This document shows, one piece after another, positions 48,101 to 61,631 of a DNA stretch of 64,000 bases. Location of the stretch: positions 125,344,223-125,408,222 of the forward strand of contig OZ023269.1 of NCBI GenBank assembly GCA_964006375.1, given 5' to 3'. Every line of letters begins with the position of its first letter. Within the stretch, counting starts at the first letter, position 1. A program made the position numbers and the translations under genes. This DNA is from Tillus elongatus (taxonomy: Eukaryota > Arthropoda > Insecta > Coleoptera > Cleridae). The notes below the pieces were generated by a model. The model was not told where the DNA came from, did not search any database, and saw only the letters and a list, made by a program, of their open reading frames with translations.

Positions 48101-48191
48101 TTTTAGTGAATTTTCTTAAAAGAGAATCACTAACGAGGAGACCCCGACTTTTGAATTTAGAAAAAATTTCTTCAAATGAGCGCGAACTTTC

Positions 48192-48290
<99 letters not shown>

Positions 48291-48420
48291 AAAGGGTGAA
48301 CAATTTACCAAAATTTAGGTCTGTAAGTTTAAAGACAAAAAAGTTAGAGGCATTTAAAGAAAAAAATTGGGGTTTTCCTCAAAACGTAAAAAGTCGCGAT
48401 TTGAAACCTTAAAATTGGGA
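48099..48420 (+). mobile_element. Helentron-like left half, (TA)n 48196-48289
   Basis: Left end at 48101-48135, GAGACCCCGACTTTTGAATT, the tract, then an interior with AAAACGTAAAAAGTCGCGAT near 48383. The right end is missing. Confidence 0.55.
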
Positions 48421-48609
48421 ACATTTAGGCCAAGAACCTGAAAGAAATACGGATTATGTAAAGTCTTCTGCCCTGCAAACCCCCAAGTTTCAGCTTCAAC
48501 CATCATTGCCCTTCATTTTACTAAAATATTTCCAGAAAATTGATTTTAGACAGTCTGATGCTTTGGCAGTAGTTTTAGTTAAGTTTATGGTTTAACAGTC
48601 TAGAATTTT

Positions 48610-48740
48610 TAGCCCATTTTCGTAGAAAAAATTTGTTATTGAGGAGACCGCGGCTTTTGAATTATAAAAAGATTTCTTCAAATGAGCGCAACCTAGGCCC
48701 CCTAGAATCCATATCCGGGTTTACTTTCTGTTTACATATA
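48610..48740 (+). mobile_element. Helentron-like left-end fragment
   Basis: ATTTTCGTAGAAAAAATTTG then GAGACCGCGGCTTTTGAATT and AGGCCCCCTAGAATCC; it stops at a TATACAGAGTGACGCATTTC repeat. Confidence 0.5.
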
Positions 48741-48965
48741 TACAGAGTGACGCATTTCTACGGTAAAGCTCAATATAATTGTTATTATGCAAGATACGAG
48801 AAATAATTGTATACATTACCTATAGGGTGTCTTGAGCTGCATCTTATAAAATTATTTTGACAATCACAGGTGGCCCATAAGTCGTTGGTGATACCTACAA
48901 TTTTTTTTGAACATTCCTTATTGCATTTTTGCATTTTCATCGAAATATGATGCATGTTTGTAAAA

Positions 48966-49340
<375 letters not shown>

Positions 49341-49344
49341 CTAT

Positions 49345-49925
49345 GTCAAATTTGCATAAATATATCAAGGGGTTTAGAAGCTAAATAGGAACTATAGACG
49401 ATGCCAAACCCGCCGAAAACCGGTTATTTTGAAGTATGGTACTCATATTATGTTTGCAAACGCTTTGCTATCCATTAAATTCAAAATTTCTATATTAATG
49501 AAGAACTAAATAAGAATTTTTAGGAGAATTTATTACCATAAACCATAAAGCACTGAATATGTATGGAATTTTCTCTTCTCAAATAATCAGCGATGATATA
49601 TCTACATTTTGCAGTGAATATTTCCCTCGTTAACTGGTTGATTATTTCGTTCAGTTGGAATAATTAGATTTCATGAGAGAGACAATCTAAAACGTAGTTA
49701 CATACTTTGCATTTTGCAACCTGTTTGAAAACTAAATATTTGCTCTACTGTTTAGATATACTTAGTGCTGAACAAGCAAAACTTCATTACTTAATTCAAC
49801 ATTCATCACTCTTTCCTTTCATTATTTATGATTAATTAGTGTCTTGTTAAATACATTTCTCGCAGGGAAAACATGACAATAACACCGTACGGGGTACATT
49901 CAGTAAATACTGGCTTGAACTTAGA
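49345..49925. other. AT-rich stretch, nothing recognised
   Basis: No coding region and no family end is apparent. Confidence 0.4.
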
Positions 49926-50310
49926 TAACCATTTCCAAAAAATAGGATATTATCATGCAAAGCCTCTGTATAAACGGTACATTTAAAAATGTCTATGCTA
50001 GCGATACTAATTATATCGATAACTCAAAAAATAATGGGCTGATTATGATTATATTTGGCACGTACCTTGCTTTTGTAAATGGCTTGGAGAAGTTCGTTAG
50101 TCAGGAAGATCGGACGAGGTTTTTCAGAGAAAAATTTGAGTTTTCATTCGAAAACAGTTACCAAATTTTGGAGGTAGGTTTACGATATAAAAAGTAAACT
50201 ATACACCAAAATTTAGATTTATATGTTACAAGAAAAAAAGTTATAATAAAATATTCTGTGGCAGATCATTTCTATGAAAATTCACTACCATAACGCACTT
50301 GCTGCGTCGA
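49926..50310 (+). mobile_element. Helentron-like right half without a (TA)n tract
   Basis: It shares about 90 bp (49930-50010) in reverse with 20711-20810, then the interior ATCGATAACTCAAAAAATAA, and ends GAAAATTCACTACCATAACG then CACTTGCTGCGTC near 50308. Confidence 0.5.
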
Positions 50311-50311
50311 G

Positions 50312-50866
50312 GCTTTTTATTAATTCCTTTTAAAACAAGTTTACAGTTCGAACTGACTTTAAATTTGCAGCTACATTATTCTGCAAACTCCTATCCTGTT
50401 CCTATAACAACGGTTTTGATGCCAAAATGGTTGATGTTTGCTTATTTCATATTCTTAAGAGGATGTCGTAACGACATCTATGGAGATTTACTTGAGTCTC
50501 TTTATTTAACGTGCTAAATTCTACTTCTATTCAGATTCTACACGTAAATGACATTTAGAGCGTTGTAAAATTCCTATTGACAATTGTGTTATCAGTTTGA
50601 GTTGTTTATGTTTGAAGTTACGATAATTAGAGTCAACTGTATTAATAAATACCTTGGCGTCGGTGACGGGTTCTGTTCAGATACCTATTATTTAAAGTCA
50701 ATTATTTGCTGCTTGAGGTTATTCTTGGTTGCCAACATATGTTCAACAACAATGCCGACCATACACTGTACTTTTAAAAACACTTTTTCTAGATGTGTTA
50801 CAAGTTTTTATATAATTTTGGAAAATAAAACAATGGATGTTTAAAAAGCGTGATGTTCGCTCTGCC
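50312..50866. other. AT-rich stretch, nothing recognised
   Basis: Short open frames on the plus strand show no recognisable motif. Confidence 0.35.
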
Positions 50867-51568
50867 CTGTTAAAATGTTCTTTTTACTTCCACATAATGT
50901 TCGTCTTCGACTTTTTTAATGGCCAGAATTATTTCATCTCTCTTCCTTATACTTTGAAATACTTCCTCCCTTGTTTCCTGTATTTTATTTTCGACTTCTC
51001 CATGCATTTTTACATATAATTCCTCTTTCATTCTTTCCCACTATGTTTCCTGTTCGATCATTTTATTGTTGAGTATTTCAAATATCACATTCATTTCTTC
51101 TTTGATACTAACCTCCATCCTTATTATATTTTCTTCATTCTTTAGTTTCATTCTCACCATATATTGCTTTATACCTAGTATATTTTGATCATTCTTTTGT
51201 TTGGTTCTCACCATAACTTGCTTTATACTCATTAAATATTGTATGATCATGTCATTGCTTGGATCGGTTTGCTTTTCTGTTTCTTGCTCTATCTCTACTT
51301 CTTCCTCTCTGCTCACATCCTCTGTTTCCTCCACATTTATACTTTCTTGCGATATCACATTCATTGCATTTTCTTCCCGTTCCTCTTGGGCATCCATTTC
51401 TGTCTCTTCTTCGACATTTTCACACCTTTCTTCTTGAGGTACTGGTGTCATTTCCATTTCCTTTATTCTCTCTTCACCCATCTTCATTCTTTTTTGTTGT
51501 TCGAACTGTCCCTCTTCTGCTTTACCTTGTCTGTCTTTTGACGTTGTTGGTTTCCTTCCCTCAGGCAT
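50867..51568 (-). pseudogene. Gag-like coiled-coil protein of a probable LTR retroelement, one in-frame stop
   Basis: From ATG at 51566-51568 the frame reads MPEGRKPTTSKDRQGKAEEG, then a long acidic Glu-rich stretch and a heptad-like region with two near repeats (IKQVMVRTKQKNDQNILG and IKQYMVRMKLKNEENIIR). It stops after EQET at a TAG near 51041. The same frame then continues for 57 codons (WERMKEELYVKMHGEVENK ... EEVFQSIRKRDEIILAIKKV). A CAG to TAG change would explain this, or programmed readthrough. Start and coiled-coil resemble gag proteins of insect Ty3/gypsy-like elements as I remember them; no capsid zinc knuckle, pol or paired LTR was found. Confidence 0.4.
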
Positions 51569-52007
51569 TTTTCCGTTTTATTTGTAAGTTTTGATGCAAA
51601 TTCGTGTAAGAATTTAAAGAACTCCACGTTCGGGTGACAATTGTTATGATTTTACCCGTGCGTGTGATTTTTAACTCGTAATTCGTGTAAGAATTTTCGA
51701 AGCCCTCACGTTTGTGCCCCAATTAAGAATTTTCACTTGATCCCACTACATCCCTGCAGAATAGAGCCTACATAAAGCCGTGGATAAAAGTAAGAAGAAA
51801 ACAAATTACATAAAAAAGGTAAATTTATTGAAGTTAATATTAAAATATAAATCTGTTTAATATTGGTTATAAATCTTAAAAGTAACAAAAATTTTACTTA
51901 CATAGATACATATAGCTGCTCTAAAAGGGTCAGAAATTGAGTTACAAATAAAATAAAATAATATAGTGAACCCTAAAATCAATAAATAAAAAAACTTAAA
52001 GGCGCCC

Positions 52008-52010
<3 letters not shown>
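51569..52010 (-). other. Leader-like region upstream of the gag-like frame, with a direct repeat
   Basis: On the minus strand AACGTGAGGGCTTCGAAAAT and AACGTGGAGTTCTTTAAATT, each followed by TCTTACACGAATT, form two copies about 75 bp apart. They recall the leader next to a primer binding site, but no LTR was defined. Confidence 0.3.
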
Positions 52011-52090
<80 letters not shown>

Positions 52091-52209
52091 GAGATTCATA
52101 AGTATAGAACATAATATCCATTACAACACCAGTATACAAATATAGGAAAATAAAAATCTACAAATATTACACTAATAATTTCACAAATTATAATTAAACT
52201 ATAAATCAT

Positions 52210-52307
<98 letters not shown>

Positions 52308-52432
52308 AAACTAGCCACGGATACAAGTTATAGGGTGCCTAGTTCGCGCTCATTTGAAGAAATTCTTTCAAAATTCAAAAGTTTCGATCTCTTCATTAGT
52401 GAATTTCCGTAAGAAAATTCACTAAAAGCTAC
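52011..52432 (-). mobile_element. Helentron-like left half, (TA)n 52011-52086 and 52214-52304
   Basis: Two tracts are separated by about 125 bp of AT-rich sequence. After the second come CTAGTTCGCGCTCATTTGAA, the left end TTAGTGAATTTCCGTAAGAA and AATTCACTAAAAG near 52398-52432. Confidence 0.5.
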
Positions 52433-53741
52433 TCTTGTGTTCAAGGGTAAGTTACATTTTATTCTACATTTAATTTTTTCACAGCGGTTTCATGTTTCGA
52501 TAAATAGTGGCCGAAATATTGGTATTTTTTAAACTTTAATACTAGATTTATAATAAATTATTTAACTATTTTTATACGCCCCATTATCTCCGGCAGTTTA
52601 ACCTAATGAAACTTGTATTAACTTATGAATTAAATAATTTAACCGGTCATTTCCATTCCGGCGACGCCATATTGGAGTTGGAAACCCCACATCGAAACAT
52701 TTTTTCAAAACGGTTGTACTGTTAACACCTTATTAGTTTTCTCCTGAATGAAATTTCATGAAAAATATCCTTCAGGTAAAACCTGAATTTTGCCGCACTG
52801 GTAGAAACTAATTACCAGTTAATGAATCTTTAACCACAAACGAAAGCTAAGCTTTTGACAGCAGTCCTAGCAATATTATTACTCCATTAAACATTGAAAC
52901 TTGGAGCTTTGTGTTTCTGCTGTCCATAATTTATAAGAAACTCTATGTGACTACGATTATAAATAAACAATTAGCCTTATTGCTGGGTTTGTTAGTTATC
53001 GGTGACAGGTTGATATTGCGCGATCTTGTTATTATACAAAAAATAAAAATTTCCATATGAATTGACCCGGACGTATAATCGATACAATATCAATTATTAA
53101 CTAACCGCAAGTTCCTACTGTAAGCTAGAAATTTCAGTTCGAGCTAAGTAGCCAACTGCTTAATAATTAATTGTTGTATTTTGCACTGTAATTAAGACAG
53201 GAGTTGTTACTGTAGACTTGAAATAATACAAAATTCATATAGGGCAACTCGTGGGATGCGACATTGAATTCAAACAGGATTTTTTGAGCTTACACATTTA
53301 ATAAGTGTGGGAGAGATATCTAGATAATTATTAACTGATCCCAATTTGACTAGGAGCAACTAAATACTGCTGCCGTGGGCGCAGTTTAGCGAAAGGTCAT
53401 AGATTTGGTTAACATTTTAGTGACGTGTCGTAGTAAAAAATCTATTCTCACAAATGAGACTTCCAGAAAGTTTACATATTATACCGCTTTGTAGCATTCA
53501 ACCCCTATCCTGGGTGACTTTTACCCGCTTAATTTAAATAGGAAAGGTGGGTCCAGTAGCACCTTTTTGGGAAGGTTTTTTGGTTCCCTATCAAAGTTGC
53601 AATTTTAAAATCTACAGATGAATTTTTTAGATATTTACTTTCAAATATTCAAAATAAAACGTTTAAAATAATCGCAGCCTTAAACATAAAATCAAGACTA
53701 TTATAAGCACACTTGAAAAACTCAAACACCACAACACATAG
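52433..53741. other. Gene-free, mostly unique AT-rich DNA
   Basis: No long frame and no family ends. A CAACCCCTATCCTGGGTGAC segment near 53500 vaguely resembles the CAACCCCTTAAGGGTGGTGA block of mariners A and B. Confidence 0.4.
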
Positions 53742-54053
53742 CCTGGACGCAGCAAGTGCGTTATGGAAGTGAATTTTCATAAAATGTTTTTAATAGCAAA
53801 TATGTCTCTTTAATGAAAGTAGGCATCAATTTGGTCACCGGTATAACCTATATAGTAGAAACAATGTACCATATTTTATCAAAATAACTTATTGTTTGAA
53901 AATGTACAAACATTTTCCGAAAATAAGCATTAAATGTTTCCGAGAAAACTCGTTTCCTAACCGACAAACCTTCGGTTAATAGCAAATTGAGTTATTGAAT
54001 TTTGAAGCATTTAATGAAAATTCACTACTAAAACGCACTTACTGCGTTTCGAT
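53742..54053. repeat. RE-RE unit, about 310 bp
   Basis: GGACGCAGCAAGTGCGTTAT at 53744 faces AAACGCACTTACTGCGTTTC near 54032. Confidence 0.6.
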
Positions 54054-54189
54054 TTTTTTTACAAACATGCATCATATTTCGATGAAAAATGCAAAAATGC
54101 AATAAGGAATGAAAGACACCCTATAAAGTAACGTATACAATTTTTTCTCGCATTTCGCACAATAACAATTATATTGAGTTTTACCGTAG

Positions 54190-54345
54190 AAATGGGTCAC
54201 TCTGTATATATGTAAACAGAAAGTAAACCCGGATATGGATTCTAGGGGGCCTATTTTGCGCTCATTTGAAGAAATGTTTTTATAATTCAAAAGTCGCGGT
54301 CTCTTTATTAATGGATTTTTTCTACGAAAATTAGCTAAAAATTAT
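54190..54345 (-). mobile_element. Helentron-like left-end fragment
   Basis: AACCCGGATATGGATTCTAG followed by the left end GGATTTTTTCTACGAAAATT near 54313-54332. Confidence 0.5.
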
Positions 54346-54607
54346 AGACCGTTAAACCATAAGGTTCACTAAAACTACTGCCAAAGAATCAGAGTAAGGG
54401 TCTATTTAAAATGAGTTTTCTAAAAATATTTTAGTAAAATGAAGGGCAATGATTGTTAAAGCTGAAACTTAAGCGTTTGCAGAACACTCTTTACATAATT
54501 CGTCTCTTTTCAGGTTCTTTGCCTAAATGTTGCCAATTTTGACGTTTTAAATCGCGACTTTGACGTTTTGAGAAAAACCTCAGTTTTTGTTTTCTGTAAA
54601 TGACTAT

Positions 54608-55130
<523 letters not shown>

Positions 55131-55371
55131 TAATTAATTAAATCTGATTCAAGAAAGTTAAAACGTGAAAATTGATAATTATGGTAGGAGTACCAATGTG
55201 AGGGTAAAATACGACAAGAAATGACTAACAACCTCCTAGGTATGTGTCTAACTCGTTATTTTCCTTCATTTCGATAAAATATGAGCAAAAAATCCATTGT
55301 AAATCAAAATTGTTTTGTGTAAACATTAAAGACGTTAGACAATTAACGTGTACTACGGGATATACCTGCTA

Positions 55372-55700
55372 GTACATAAATGTCGAGCGTAGCTAAGTGG
55401 GCCAAGACCTGTACATCGGATAATGGAATCCTACATGACGAGTTCTAATTCTAGTTAGTGACATTACTTTTTATCAATTTTTTAAAGTCGTATTTCACTT
55501 TACCGTTATCTAATCAGATTGTTGTTATTCCTATAGATTTTTATCGAGTTTTTGTATAAAAAATAATCTGATAAATAGGAGATGAAAGTTTTAAGACTTA
55601 ATTAAATTTGAATATATGGTTGTTTGTTCTTGCCCTAACTTATTGAAACCGTTCCATATTTAACGCAGACTTTTCCGTGGGTTCACAAGTGCTTGTTTTA
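55372..55700 (+). repeat. tRNA-derived SINE-like repeat, joined to a Helentron-like left end
   Basis: The head TAGCTAAGTGG is at about 55389 with GAGTTCTAATTC near 55440; the body ends GGTTCACAAGTGCTTG directly before TTTTAACGAATTTTC at 55697. Confidence 0.65.
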
Positions 55701-56270
55701 ACGAATTTTCTGTAAAAAAATCACTAATGAGGAGATCCCGACTTTTAAATGTAGAAGAAATTGCTTGAAATGAGCGCGAACTAGGTCCCCTAGAACACAT
55801 ATCCAGGGTCAGTTTCAGGGTGAACCATTTACCAAAATTTAAGTCTGTAAGTTTAAAGACAAAAAGTTAGAGGCATTTAAAGAAAGAAAAATTGGGGTTT
55901 TCCTTAAAACGTAAAAAGTTGCGATTTGAAACGCCAAAATTGGCAACTTTTAGGCAAAGAACCTGAAAGAAATACGGATTATGTAAAGAGTGTTCTGCAA
56001 ACTCTTAAGTTTTAGCTTCAACCATTATTGTCCTTCATTTTAATAAAATATTTCCAGAAAATTCATTTCAAATAGACACTTTCTCTGATGCGTTAGCAGT
56101 AGTTTTACTTAAGTTTGTGGTTTAACGGTCTATAATTTTTAGCTAATTTTCGTAGAAAAAATTCGTTATGAGGAGACCGCGGCTTTTGAATTCTAAAAAG
56201 ATTTCTTCAAATGAGCGCAAACTAGGCCCCCTGGAATACATATCCGGGTTTACTTTCTGTTTACATATAT
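55696..56270 (+). mobile_element. Two Helentron-like left-side fragments
   Basis: Left ends lie at about 55697-55735 and 56140-56180. No (TA)n tract occurs in the first: GGGTCAGTTTCAGGGTGAAC near 55806 shows that the tract has been lost. Confidence 0.5.
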
Positions 56271-56495
56271 ACAGGGTGACGCATTTCCACGGTAAAGCTC
56301 AATAAAATTGTTATTATGCAAGATACAAGAAAATATTGTATAAGTTACTTATAGGGTGTCTTGAGCTGCATCTTATAAAGTTATTTTGACAATTACAAGG
56401 TGGTCCATAAGTCGTTGGTGATACCTACAATTTTTTTGAACATTCCTTATTACATTTTTGCATTTTTCATCGAAATATGATGCATGTTTGTAAAA
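56271..56495. repeat. Interspersed repeat with ACAGGGTGACGCATTTC end
   Basis: Shared with 48740-48965, 54080-54210 (reverse), 61950-62165 (reverse), and with the target of the Penelope insertion near 40020-40103. Confidence 0.6.
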
Positions 56496-56812
56496 AAATC
56501 GAGACTCAGTAAGTGCGTTTTGGTAGCGAATTTTCATTAAATGCTTCAAAATTCAATAACTCAATTTGCCATTAACCTTACGTTCGTCAGCTAGGAAACG
56601 AGTTTTCTCGGAAACATTTTAAGTTTATTTTCGGAAAATTGTTGTACATTTTCAAACAATAAGTTATTTTGATAAAATATGGTACATTTTCTCTACTATA
56701 TAGGTTATACCAGTGACCAAATTAATGCCTATTTGCATTAAAGAGACATATTTGCTATTAAAAATATTTTTATAAAAATTTACTTCTATAACGCACTTGC
56801 TGCATCCAGACT
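56496..56812. repeat. RE-RE unit, about 317 bp
   Basis: GAGACTCAGTAAGTGCGTTT at 56501 faces ATAACGCACTTGCTGCATCC near 56790. Confidence 0.55.
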
Positions 56813-56839
56813 TTTTGTCTTTAAACTTACAAACATAAA

Positions 56840-57290
<451 letters not shown>

Positions 57291-57359
57291 AGTAAAAAAT
57301 TCAGACTGGCTATTTTTGTGCTTACGTATAATGTGAGTAAATCGAAATATAGCTTAGAG

Positions 57360-57800
57360 TGGTGGTTTTCGTTAGAATTCGATGTCTATAGAAATGAAAC
57401 CACCACTCTAAGTTACATGTCGATTGATTCACATCATACGTACGCACAAAAAATGGCCATTCTGAATTTTTTAGTAAACAGATTAAATAATTATCCTTGA
57501 AGCAAAAGTAGATACACCAAAGAATTAAATTATATTAACAACGAGGCCGAATATAACAGATACACTGCTTGTCTAGTGAAGAAATTAATCAACAAATAGA
57601 AAACAAAAAAAATGTTAACGAAATCAACGACGTTTAGAAGCGAGAAAACCGAAAAAAACTTTGCTTGCTTACCATTTGAACCTCTAATCACGAGGGGACT
57701 AAATAGCATTTAAAAAAAGCCAACTTGTAACTAAAATTTTCGACAAAAAAAAACCTTAAAAAACTTATAAGCTGTAACCAGAACAACTTCCGTGGTCAAT
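57360..57800 (+). pseudogene. Penelope-like element reverse transcriptase C-terminal fragment
   Basis: The frame EFDVYRNETTTLSYMSIDSH then HTYAQKMAILNFLVNRLNN, a stop, and after small shifts ELNYINNEAEYNRYTACLVK fit the 'YRK.T.TD..I...S.HP...K.A....L.NR....PLS' and 'I..IA..NGY....I.K.I' blocks of Penelope reverse transcriptases. Further remnants run to about 57800. It is not contiguous with the piece at 40104. Confidence 0.6.
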
Positions 57801-58689
57801 TTAACTATTATTTATTCTTTGTGTATCTTATAGTTTATGTACTGTTGAAAACATAATTTAGAAATTGTCTGCCATATCACACCCACTGCATTAAGAATTT
57901 TCATAATATCTGCAAAACTTCACGACTATCATATTAAAACTTCAGTGGTCCTAAAAGTAATTACGTGTATGGTGACCCTCAGATTTCATGTCATTCGATT
58001 TCTCGATATCCAAAAGTAAGATGCAACCACTTTTATTTAATTTATACTTGTTAAAAGAACCCCATAATTTTGGAACATTTGGCTCGATTCTGTACGGATT
58101 CATCTAAATGAGAATCACCCATTATTTCTGCTCGAATATTGAAACGATTCATGTTCATGATTCGTTTTAATCATAGGACCCAAAGATATTTCACTCCTCG
58201 CAATACAATATTAGTTTTCTGTCATTTTTTTTACCTTTGTAATAAACGCCTTGTAAGACCACCTTGATATCAAAAAAAAATATAATAACATAATCCATGT
58301 GACTGGAATTTTGGAAATGACCACACGGCGAATGCGTTTGGCCCCTCCCTATCATATAAAGGCTTCTAAAGCACCGGATATACTTACACAACATTGACAT
58401 ACCTTACTTTACTAATACATTAACCAAAATATGTAGACATCACTGTGAGCATCCTACTTTCTTAATTTAATTAATTGTGTCAAAAGTAATTTATTCATCA
58501 AAGCAGTAGCAATGGGTGTCAATTTTACATATAACAATATCAGTATAAAAATAACAATACCACCTTAAAATTCTGTACATTCGTGCAACAGAATTATATA
58601 GATACCCTTGTATTTATCTATCCTTATACACTCCTCTATACGCATGCAGACACGCATAGCCTGCACTTTCAAACACGCAGAAAGTTATA
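57801..58689. other. AT-rich stretch, nothing recognised
   Basis: Only short random-looking frames. No repeat ends seen. Confidence 0.35.
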
Positions 58690-58822
58690 CCTTTTAGTGA
58701 ATTTTCTTTTAAAATTCACTAATGAGGAGATCTCGACTTTTGAATTTTGAAAAAATTTCTTAAAATGAGCGCGAGCTAGGCTTTCTAGAACACATATCGG
58801 GGGTCAGTTTTAGTTTTTATAT

Positions 58823-58902
<80 letters not shown>
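58690..58902 (+). mobile_element. Helentron-like left half, (TA)n 58825-58902
   Basis: Left end TTTTAGTGAATTTTC(n)AAAATTCACT at 58693-58722, then GAGATCTCGACTTTTGAATT and the tract. The LINE below begins exactly where the tract ends. Confidence 0.6.
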
Positions 58903-58905
<3 letters not shown>

Positions 58906-61105
58906 TCAAATCCCTTGGATCTTCTTCTTACTACAAAACCTGAATGCAATAAGACATTAGTCACCGCACCCCTTGGTCGCTCAGACCACGGCATGGTCAC
59001 TGCTTCCTGCGCAATGCAACCCGAGGTCACACAGTCATCACACCAACTATAACTTCGCGAACTGGGACGAAATGCTGAATTACCTTTTCTTATTTCCATG
59101 GGCGTCTGTCTGCTTCTCTCATCCTGACCCCTCTGATATCTCACAAAACGTCACCGAACTTATCCAAGCTGGTATAGAATTATTTATTCCACGTACACAG
59201 AAAACCTCTTCAGCCGCTCAAAAGCCCTGGTTCTCTGAATCCTGTGACAAGGCCAGACTTGAAAAGGTCAAATCTCACAAAACGCTTCTACACAATCCCA
59301 ATTAAGAAAACCGTCAAGCATTTAACGACGCAAAAAACCGCTATGTCCGCATTCCTTCTGAGGCCAAAAACTCGTTTAATAACCACATCAAAAACAAGGT
59401 CCCCTCAAACTCCAACAGCAGCAAACCCTTCTGAACTCTTCCTAAATCTATTGGGAATAATTTCTGCAGGAGCACGTTCCCACCACTTGTTTCAGGGGAT
59501 GAAATTGTTTCTACCGCCCTGGGCAAGGCTGAACGTTTTGCCTCGTTGTTCGCCGGCAATTCTACTCTCAACCCACCTCCAAATGTTCAACCACCAACAG
59601 TCCCCAATGTCTCGCATAAAATGACGGATATCACTTTCAAAACTAAAAAGTTACGAAAGATGCTGTCTTCTCTTAATACCAGGAAAGCCCGTCTCCAATA
59701 AAGGATCCAAAGCGCTTCCTAGCAACTACAGGCCTATTTATCTCCTTTCAGTCGTCTCTGAAGTGATGGAAAAGTACCGAGTGACTAAAATTTCTTGAAA
59801 AACACAGTCTAATCCACGACAGGCAGTATGCATTCCGTCAGCGCAGATTAATTGCTGACCACCTTTTCTTTGTCACCCATTCTTGGAACAAGTCTATGGA
59901 ACTACACGGTGAATCCCAGATTGTCGCTCTAGAAATAACTAAAGCATTCGACCAGGTCTAGACGCCAGGTGCCAGCACGCAGCGCTGCTTAATGAACTTC
60001 CGGCCTATGGCCTACCACCAAAACTCTGTACTTGGACAGCAAATTTCCTCTCCAACCTGAGAATTTCTGTTGGCGTGGATGGTCATTCCTTTAAACTGTA
60101 TCCAATTAATGCAGGAGTCCCTCAGGGTTCAGCTTTAGCCCCTACTACGTTTCTTCTCCACATCAATGATCTACTCTCTAGCACATCCAACCCAGTTCAC
60201 AGTTACGCAGATGACAGCACCCTCCACTCAAATATACAATATTCTAAGCCTGTCTCTTTAGCCCAATTAGATGAGGATCGCAGACTCATGGAAGGTTCTG
60301 TCTCTGTGGATCTCCAAAAATATTAGAAATCTTGTACAATTCAACTCCACCAAATCTCGGTCTTGCTTTTTATCTCATAAGAGATAAACCAGCCCTGGAC
60401 CCATCACAATGAACAATCAAGTTATTCAAAGTAATGAGTCCTTTTCACTTGTTGGCATTTTTGTGGATGGAAATCTCAATTCGCACCAACATGTCACATC
60501 AATTGCAGAAGCGGCTGCTAATAAATTAGGTTTCCTCTTCCGGGCTCGCAAATACTTTTCACCAGCTAATCTCTATACCTTATATACTTCACAAATAAGG
60601 CCAAACCTCGAATACTGCTACCAAATCTGGGATGACGCTGCCGCTTCTACACTCGCTATCCTGGACTCCATTCAGAAGAAAGCTATACGTCTCATCCGTG
60701 GACCTACCCTCACCCAAAGGCTGCCATCCCTTGCCCACCGACGTGCCGTTTGTGGTTTCTCTCTCTCTTTTATATATATCTTAACGGGCACTGCTCAGAG
60801 GAGCTTTCTTCCATAGTTCCTCCACCTGCTGCCCCCAACAGATCTACCAGGGGAACTGAGCGAATGCACCCTTTTACTGTCCAGGTCACCAGATATAGAA
60901 GATCTTGTTATGCCCGCTCTTTTGTCCTGAGGACTTCCAAGTTATGGAACTCCTTGCCGGCACATGTTTTTCCTTCTCCTCCGAACCTCCAAATCTTCAA
61001 GTCCAGAATTAACAAGTTGCCTCTTTCCTCGAGACCCTCGGTACGATAGTATTTAGGCTGTAAGCCCTCGTGGTGTGTTGTTGAATTAAATAAATAAAAA
61101 AAATA
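58903..61105 (+). mobile_element. 5'-truncated jockey-like LINE
   Basis: About 2.2 kb with GC content above its surroundings. It begins inside the endonuclease domain and ends in a short AAATAAATAAAAAAAA tail near 61088-61105. Several frameshifts and stops make it inactive. Confidence 0.8.
58905..61050 (+). pseudogene. LINE endonuclease/reverse transcriptase, broken
   Basis: In order: the endonuclease end NPLDLLLTTKPE ... APLGRSDHGMV (SDH catalytic motif) at about 58905-59000; frame-shifted linker; reverse transcriptase blocks HDRQYAFRQRR and ITKAFDQV near 59815-59955; then GVPQGSALAPTTFLLHINDL and HSYADDSTLH (the YADD active site, 60195-60225); then SLVGIFVDGNLNSHQHV and NLYTLYTSQIRPNLEYC, and the terminal KLWNSLPAHVFPSPPNLQIF up to the stop near 61049. 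All expected blocks are present but spread over several frames. Similarity in pattern is to jockey/BS/X-type elements. Confidence 0.8.
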
Positions 61106-61630
61106 CCGTTAATTTGTAGTTGTTTCATTGAGTATATGTAATAATCACTAAGTAAATAAAATCTTTAGAGCCTTATTAAAGCTTTATCAAGGATGCTTCA
61201 GTAAATATTTAAAAAAATTTAAAAGCAAAAAATATTAAACATACGAAAAAATCATTTAAATCTATATTGCTGAAAGTATTTTATTTCTTGTGCACAGTTC
61301 AGTGGAGACAGTGCTTTAGACTGCATGTGTGTTCATATGCAATTAATGTAAGGTTCTTTATAAACGTTCTCCGTCGGCGAAGCTTTATTAGAAGGTATGA
61401 AGCAGTTCTACCACCTCCTATGAGGTTCGCGGTCGAATTCATCCGACCTCTCGCTTCCACCTACCATTGACATTGATAAACGTAGAGTGATTCAGATAAG
61501 TCATTTAATTATTATGAAAACATTGCGACAATAAAAAATATTATGTTTTATTAGGTGACAGATTCTTTTTTGCTTGGTTGGTAAGGTTTACATATTTTGG
61601 TACTTTTAAATTCGCCATTTATTAAAAAAG
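61106..61630. other. No gene recognised
   Basis: AT-rich; one short plus-strand frame at 61267-61470 shows no known motif. Confidence 0.35.
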
Positions 61631-61631
61631 T

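Noticed and set aside
51201..51594. Ser/Phe-rich plus-strand open frames
   Set aside because: Antisense shadows of the Glu-rich gag-like frame.
58973..59144. Minus-strand 119-codon frame spanning LINE and (TA)n
   Set aside because: Antisense of the LINE endonuclease region fused to the microsatellite.
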